Positions 58,890 to 64,000 of a DNA stretch of 64,000 bases are shown piece by piece; positions within the stretch are counted from its first letter, which is position 1; each line of letters begins with the position of its first letter. The stretch covers positions 113,195,231-113,259,230 of the forward strand of contig NC_092806.1 in assembly GCF_040954645.1 (NCBI RefSeq). The letters run 5' to 3'. Below the pieces are notes generated by a model. The model had not been told where the DNA came from and did no database searches. It saw only the letters and a list, made by a program, of their open reading frames with translations. A program made the translations under genes and the position numbers. Source of the stretch: Diabrotica undecimpunctata (lineage: Eukaryota; Arthropoda; Insecta; Coleoptera; Chrysomelidae).

Positions 58890-60600
58890 TATTTTTTTAC
58901 TCGGTATTGAAATTTTTGTCACGAATTGTCAGCAACAGCCTGCATAATTTTATAAAATGTATTCTTTTCGCCTATCCGATTTAGCAAATCGCTCTATGAT
59001 TGCATCAACATGTACAGAAATTTCAGGATGCACATTGATGAGTGCTAAATTAGTTACTTTTCCTCCGAAGTTCTATTTTTAAGCCAAGTCTTTAGACGCT
59101 TAAGCGTAGAAAAACTACGCTCTGCTGTTGCTACACTGACTGGTAGTGTAATTAATATTTGCAGAAATATTCTGATATTTGGATACATTATGAATATCGC
59201 AGTTTTCTAATACGTTTAAAATAGAATCAGGAAGTTTTCCATTAGTTTACACGACTCTTTTCCACTTTTAAATCCACAATGAAAACTCTTGTTCTACTGT
59301 GGAATATACAGTAGATGGTCCAATAATATCCTGGAAGGTATCAACAATTTTTTTTAATGCTACTTTATCTTCTGGTGTGTTATCAGTTTTAGGTAAAACA
59401 ACTTAAAGATTAATTAGATTTATAACTTTCGGTGAAAGCCGTTCTTTTAAATCAGCTAAGATATTGTCTAAAAGGGGTAAATAAATAGGTCTTCCGAAAT
59501 ATTCTTCGCAAGAGTTAGCAGGTTGGTTTTAACGAGAAACTATACGAGGCATTTTCAATGCAATGTCTAGTTGTTCAGTTATTTCCTTTACTTCATAGTA
59601 AAATTTGCTAAAAACTGATTCAGCATTTAATCTTTTATTTTAAAGAATGCATTTAATGTCTTCTATAGCCTCAGTAGCCTTTTTCAAATCTAATTTTGGT
59701 GACTGAAGAACACGACTAGGTAATACAGTTGTACCTAAAACATCACTAAGACAAACTACTGAAATGCAAACTTCATGCCTTTCAACCCAACGAGTCTCAC
59801 AAATGCATTAGACAGCAGCCCCCAGTTCCTTCTTAAAAACAACATTTGGGAGAGGCATTAGCAAAAGCTACTACTTTTCTCATAGTTCCTGAAGCATTAC
59901 GACATGATATAATTTTTGAAAAGCTTGCCAAGGAATTATTCAAAATATAATTGCTACATGGACAACGCAGAGCATGTTTGGCCGATTTTTTTAATTCGTT
60001 AACGGAACCTTTCTTTTTGGATGCCATTACTGAGCAACTGTCACTGTCGACACCAAAACCTACGCAAAAATTTAAATCTAAATTAAAATTCTTTACGGAA
60101 TCTTCAACAATGTGGCCTAAAGCAACTCCAGTTAAGCGGCGTTCTCCTTCGGAACCGACATCTTCTCCTCGAATCGAATCGTAGGCGATAACAAATGTAA
60201 TAAAATCTTCTCTAATCTCATTTATATATAGATATCGCAGATACATTCTTCTTTACAGCAAGAAATGATATCATTTTGAGTAGTCTTACTAATTAATGTA
60301 GCATTAGCCGGCGTAGTTTCCAAATGTTGCAGATCATTATCGCCAGCATCTATCCTAAACCGAAGCAATGCTCTAAAATTGCCATCATTTTTTTTGTACC
60401 ATCGCTGTTTACAATACTTTTGATATTTTTATCATCCCTATGCCCTCTCAAAGAAATATTTTGTCTACCTCAAAAAGAATAACAGTTTTTATTATTGGAT
60501 TCAAATTCTTCCTATTTTCTTGAATCATTTCATCTCTTATCTTCCTGCTTATAGAGTCGATGGGTTTTAAATTATTTTTTTAGGATTATTTGATTGATAT
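58890..60600 (-). pseudogene. hAT transposase pseudogene (DUF4371 plus dimerisation domain)
   Basis: The minus strand reads DSISRKIRDEMIQENRKN (about 60550), RGHRDD, then the longest open piece (60246-59833) with IREDFITFV, FCVGFGVDSDSCSVMAS and ALRCPCSNYILNNSLASF, matching the first half of the catalytic domain of ZMYM1-like hAT proteins. Further on come RWVERHEVCISVV (about 59790), EAIEDIKCILQNKRLN (about 59660), and the C-terminal dimerisation part GGKVTNLALINVHPEISVH and RFAKSDRRKEYIL (about 59070-58950). In-frame stops and frameshifts occur throughout the second half. GVDSDSCSVM replaces the usual G-x-D-G-A-S-x-M. Confidence 0.75.
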
Positions 60601-60884
60601 TTATTTTTGTTTGGAGGGGGTCATGACCCCCGTGACCCCCACCCCCCTTGGATCCGCCACTGGATTTGGTGGAGGTAAAGAAAAGATCAAATGTTTATGT
60701 TTTATTTGAAGCAAACTGGTAAAAGTGTCAAAAACAGCACAAAAAGTACAAAAAAAAATCAAGAAAAGTAATAGAAGATCTAAATTTTATACCAGAAATG
60801 CTAATAAAAATACAGAATTATTATTTAGTATTAAGTTTTAGTCATGACAAACTTAAATATCAATGATTTTTTACTATTTAGGAT

Positions 60885-63270
60885 AACGATTTATGTATCT
60901 GCACATGGAACGCACGAAACCTTTATGCCACAGTCGCTCTTAGATTATTGACACAAGAACTGGATAAAATGAAAGCCGATGATGTAATAGCGATTCAAGA
61001 GATCACCCGACATGAGTTTGACAGTGGTTTTCTAGTTAGTAAAAAAGGAAAGTAATTAGTCCTTCTAACTTTAAACTCATAAACAACACAATATTTAATC
61101 TACGTCTTAAAAAAAGTTTCTTTAATTATAGCTTACTTAGTGTACACTTACTTACGAGAGAAAAGGAAGAGATGAGAAAGATGTATTCTATGACACCTTA
61201 GACAAGGAATATGATTAATGTCTCCGTCAGAATGTGAAAATAATTCCTTGGGACCTTAATGCCAAAATTGGCAAAGAGAAATTTTTCCAACCAACTGTAG
61301 AACATAAGAGCTTACAAAAAGAATTAAACGATAACAGGTTGAGACTAATAAACTTTGCAATCACCAAAAATATCATCATCCAGCCTCAAGAGTCCACTGC
61401 TGAACATAGGCCTCTTCCTCATGTTTCCAACCCCGTCTATCTTGCGCCGCTCTCATCCAGTTTTTATTGAGTTTTCTTAAATCGTCAGTCCATCTTGTAG
61501 GTGGTCGACCGACGCTTCTCTTGTCTTCCCTTGGCCTCCATTCCAATAACCTCTTTGTCCATCGCCCATCTGTCATTCTGGCTATGTGTCCTGCCCATCT
61601 CCATTTTAGTCTGGCTATCTTCTCGATGATGTCAGTCACTCCGGTTCTTCTCCTGATGTCTTCGTTGGTTATTCTGTCTCGCAGAGTTATTCCTAACCAC
61701 CAAAAATATGATAGTAGGAGAAAAAACATTTCCCCATACAGTGATACATACAGGAATATGGAAATTCCCTGACAAAGAAACAGTTAACCAGCTAGATCAC
61801 ATCTTGATATATGCAAGGTGTTCTTCCAACCTTATGGAAGTCAGAAGCTACCAAACACAGATAGTGTAAAACTAACCACTCTCTTGTGACAGCAAAAATC
61901 AGGGAAAGAATTTCAAACCTAAAGAAGGAGAATACCTTCATATACGTAACTGGAAAAATACCCCAAAGCTGGTTAAAGTCGACCTTCGTGACCATACCAA
62001 AAAAAGTAAATGCCAAGACATGCGAAGACTACAGAACAATTAGCCTAATGAGCCACTTACTTAAAACGTTCTTGAAAGTGATACACGGCAGAATATATAA
62101 AAAATGCGAAGAACAAGTATCATGGAAGCAGTTTGGATTCCGCGATTCCTTATGCACCCGAGAGGCTCTATTCGCTGTCCAAGTGCTTATGCAAATATGC
62201 AGGGATGTTAACTGTGATGTGTATACTTGTTTTATCGACTACAAAAATGCATTTGATAGAGTAAAGCATGATAAACTTATAAACATTGTGAAAGAAGTGG
62301 GGTTAGATGATAGGGACTTAAGAATCATCTATAATTTATATTACAACCAAACAGCCAATATTAAAGTGGATGACCAATTGACAGAGGCAGTCTCCATAGA
62401 TAGAGGAGTGAGGCAAGGATGCATTCTGTCCCCGGTGTTATTTAATATATACTCTGAATATATCTTCGAGCAAGCGCTAGGCGAACTACAAGAAGGCGTA
62501 TTAGTCAACGGAATACGTCTAAACAACATTAGATATGCCGACAAAGCAGTACTTTTTGCAGATAGTCTGGACGGTTTGCAAAGAATAATGTCGCGTATAT
62601 CAGATATAAGTAGAGAACACGGATTTGATCTTAATACGAAGTACATGGTAATCAGTAAGCGCGAAATATTAAATACACAGCTTTTGGTTAATCAATATCC
62701 AATTGACAGAGTGGACAGCTACACATACCTTGGTACCAACATTAACAGCCAATAGGATCACTCCAGTGAAATAAAACAACGCATAGGAAAAGCGAGATCG
62801 GCGTTCATAATGATGAAGTCTCTTTGATGCTATGTATTTTCTACGTTATTATACGGAGTAGAGGCCTGGACACTTTCCGAAGTTTCTTTAAGAAAACTCG
62901 ATGCATTCGAGATGTGGTGTTACAGACGTATTTTAAGAATTTCATGGGTGGATCGTGTGGCTAATGTTGAGGTCCTACGTAGAATAGGCAAGGAATACGA
63001 GATTATTAACACCATCAAAGAGCGCAAACTAGAATATCTTGGCCATGTTATGAGGAATGAACAGAGATACGGCTTGTTGCAACTTATTCTTCAGGGCAAG
63101 GTATTTGGAAAGAGAGGACCAGGGAGAAGAAGAATATCTTGGCTTCAAAACCTGAGAAAGTGGTTTAATACATCGACAACCGGACTATTCAGAATAGCAG
63201 CAAGCAAAGTTAGGATAGCCATGTTGATCGCCAACATCCGGAACGGATAGGCATCGTAAGAAGAAGAAAG
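60885..63270 (+). pseudogene. Near-full-length LINE: endonuclease, RT, C-terminus
   Basis: Endonuclease blocks: CICTWNARNLYATVALRLL (about 60900), VIAIQEITRHEF, HLLTREKE (about 61147), VKIIPWDLNAKIGKE (about 61236) and NQLDHILIYARC (about 61789). A frame from 61886 then reads MTAKIRERISNLKKENTF and jumps to TGKIPQSWLKSTFV, so the linker of several hundred bases has been deleted. RT: EDYRTISLMSHLLKTFLKV (62025), CFIDYKNAFDRVKHDKL (62229), GVRQGCILSPVLFNIYSE (62407) and NIRYADKAVLFADS (62527), where YADD has become YADK. After YLGTNINSQ a stop and a frameshift lead to MWCYRRILRISWVDRVA and the C-terminus ending LIANIRNG at 63250. The motif C change alone would abolish activity. Confidence 0.9.
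61374..61697 (-). mobile_element. LINE family C 3' end inserted in the endonuclease
   Basis: The minus strand reads LRDRITNEDIRRRTGVTDII, RLKWRWAGHIARMTDGRWTK, GRPPTRWTDDLRKL and EEEAYVQQW. CACCAAAAATAT lies at 61362-61373 and 61698-61709, a perfect 12-bp duplication. Excision rejoins the host frame as FAITKNMIVG. Same family as 13096-13501. Confidence 0.95.
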
Positions 63271-63289
63271 AAGGAGAAAAATATAAAAC

Positions 63290-64000
63290 AAGACAGAGTT
63301 AATATTTATAGTCTGCAGATTGAAGCCGTTGCGAAAGAATCTAAGGGACAAATGGACGAAAGAATAAAGAGCCTGGGAACAGGAGAAAATGTGGAGGAAT
63401 TCTCGACAAAATGTAGAAACATAATAAATGAGAAGGCAACGAAAATTTTGGGGAAAACCAAACCGGTTTATAAAAACGAATGGTTTGACAAAGAGTGTTA
63501 AGAAGCAAAAGATAAAAAATAGAGCATATTTAAAGACAAATCAAAAAGTATGTACAAGAGGAGCATAGGAGGAATACCAGACCCTAAGAACAGAAGAAGA
63601 AAGATTACATAGAATAAGAAAAATGCAATTTGAGGAAAAGCAGTTGGAAAATATAGAAGGGCTAAGAAATCAAAACGAAACTGAAAAGTTCTACAGAAAT
63701 CTAAACATAATGAGCGAAGAGTTTAAGCCAAGAATGCGTAGCTGTAAGGATAGAGAAAAAATATCCCAAATGCTAAATTTCTATATCCGCAATGTTAGCA
63801 TAAGGTAAGCACAAAAGTTAGCACGAAGGTATGAAAGCACAAGGAAGAAAATGTGCTAAAAAAATGTTTAATTTGAGGAAAAAGGAAGAAGAAAAAATGC
63901 AATTTGAGGAAAAAAAGTTATATCCTAAGGGGTACAGCCTTAATCTTGAATAGATGGGTTGAATTTTTCGACGCAAATTTTAATGACCATCATTTTGAAG
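63290..64000 (+). pseudogene. LINE linker region running off the window
   Basis: Frames read MDERIKSLGTGENVEEFSTK (about 63352), KNEWFDKEC (about 63474), then MQFEEKQLENIEGLRNQNET and FYRNLNIMSEEFKPRMRS (63623-63740), and near the end LNRWVEFFDANFND (63945-63990). This is the text between endonuclease and RT in APE-type LINEs (usually NEWFDEEC, RKFYRxIN, ILxRWxEYFxxLLN). About 110 bases (63800-63910) repeat nearby AAATGCAATTTGAGGAAAA text and interrupt it. The RT would follow beyond 64000. Confidence 0.75.

Larger units (their letters stand above)
57572..60662 (-). mobile_element. hAT element (ZMYM1/DUF4371 type) with nested LINEs
   Basis: The left end CAGTGGCGGATCCAG and the right end, reversed, CAGTGGCGGATCCAAG form TIRs typical of hAT elements. 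The inner text GGGGAGGGTCATGG is echoed by the complement of GGGGGTCATGACCCC on the other side. The 8-bp flanks CATATAGT and GATTTGGT agree at only five positions, so the target duplication is decayed or the site rearranged. Total 3091 bp, including a 0.7-kb LINE insertion near its left end. Confidence 0.85.

Noticed and set aside
61467..61772. Plus-strand frame over the nested LINE C, and similar antisense frames at 16088, 31625 and 58221
   Set aside because: Each is the antisense shadow of a LINE C-terminus whose conserved motifs lie on the minus strand.

Overview
This window looks like a transposon-dense stretch of an insect nuclear genome. It is AT-rich, carries long (TA)n tracts, and nearly every readable coding stretch is a decayed mobile-element gene. 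The recurring 3' ends of APE-type LINEs, the Tc1/mariner, hAT, piggyBac and MULE relatives and the Penelope-like termini suggest an arthropod, possibly a beetle; the species is inference only. I found no intact open reading frame of normal length, no rRNA and no canonical tRNA. The closest thing to a cellular gene is a disrupted two-exon gene at 44.9-47.4 kb of the type labelled DUF7869.

Layout. 1-8.1 kb: a tandem array of 832-bp units, ending in a longer LINE-containing form and then older, LINE-free copies. 8.4-10.9 kb: diverged repeats and an RTE-type LINE. 11-14.2 kb: a LINE ORF1 remnant with a second LINE inserted. 14.2-15.5 kb: a small LINE-derived tandem repeat, a tRNA-like SINE head, a non-autonomous TIR element and a hairpin. 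15.5-21.8 kb: three mariner-like transposase pseudogenes (one split by a LINE, one in an element with about 290-bp TIRs), another transposase C-terminus and a MITE inside a (TA)n tract. 22.3-25.3 kb: a piggyBac fragment, a probable solo LTR and an R4/Dong-like LINE ending at a TAA repeat. 26.5-30.6 kb: scattered LINE pieces.

30.6-35 kb: an I-clade LINE with endonuclease, RT and RNase H, interrupted by a 491-bp LINE insertion. 35.9-37.9 kb: a LINE interrupted by a probable 1.58-kb solo LTR. 38-44.9 kb: LINE fragments, one cut into two in-frame halves by a 2.2-kb TIR element. 45-47.4 kb: the DUF7869-type gene. 47.7-49.1 kb: LINE pieces. 50.6-52 kb: a MULE pseudogene. 52.2-53.6 kb: a Tc1-like transposon beside a second, N-terminal copy of the DUF7869-type gene. 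54.1-57.6 kb: mostly featureless AT-rich DNA. 57.6-60.7 kb: an hAT element holding a LINE that itself holds another LINE. 60.9 kb to the end: further LINEs.

The main result is a readable insertion history. In several places, removing an insert at its target-site duplication restores the reading frame of the interrupted element. The 832-bp repeat can be traced through four stages: core repeat, LINE insertion, internal LINE deletion, tandem amplification. The genes do not form a pathway; they are independent selfish elements nested in each other.
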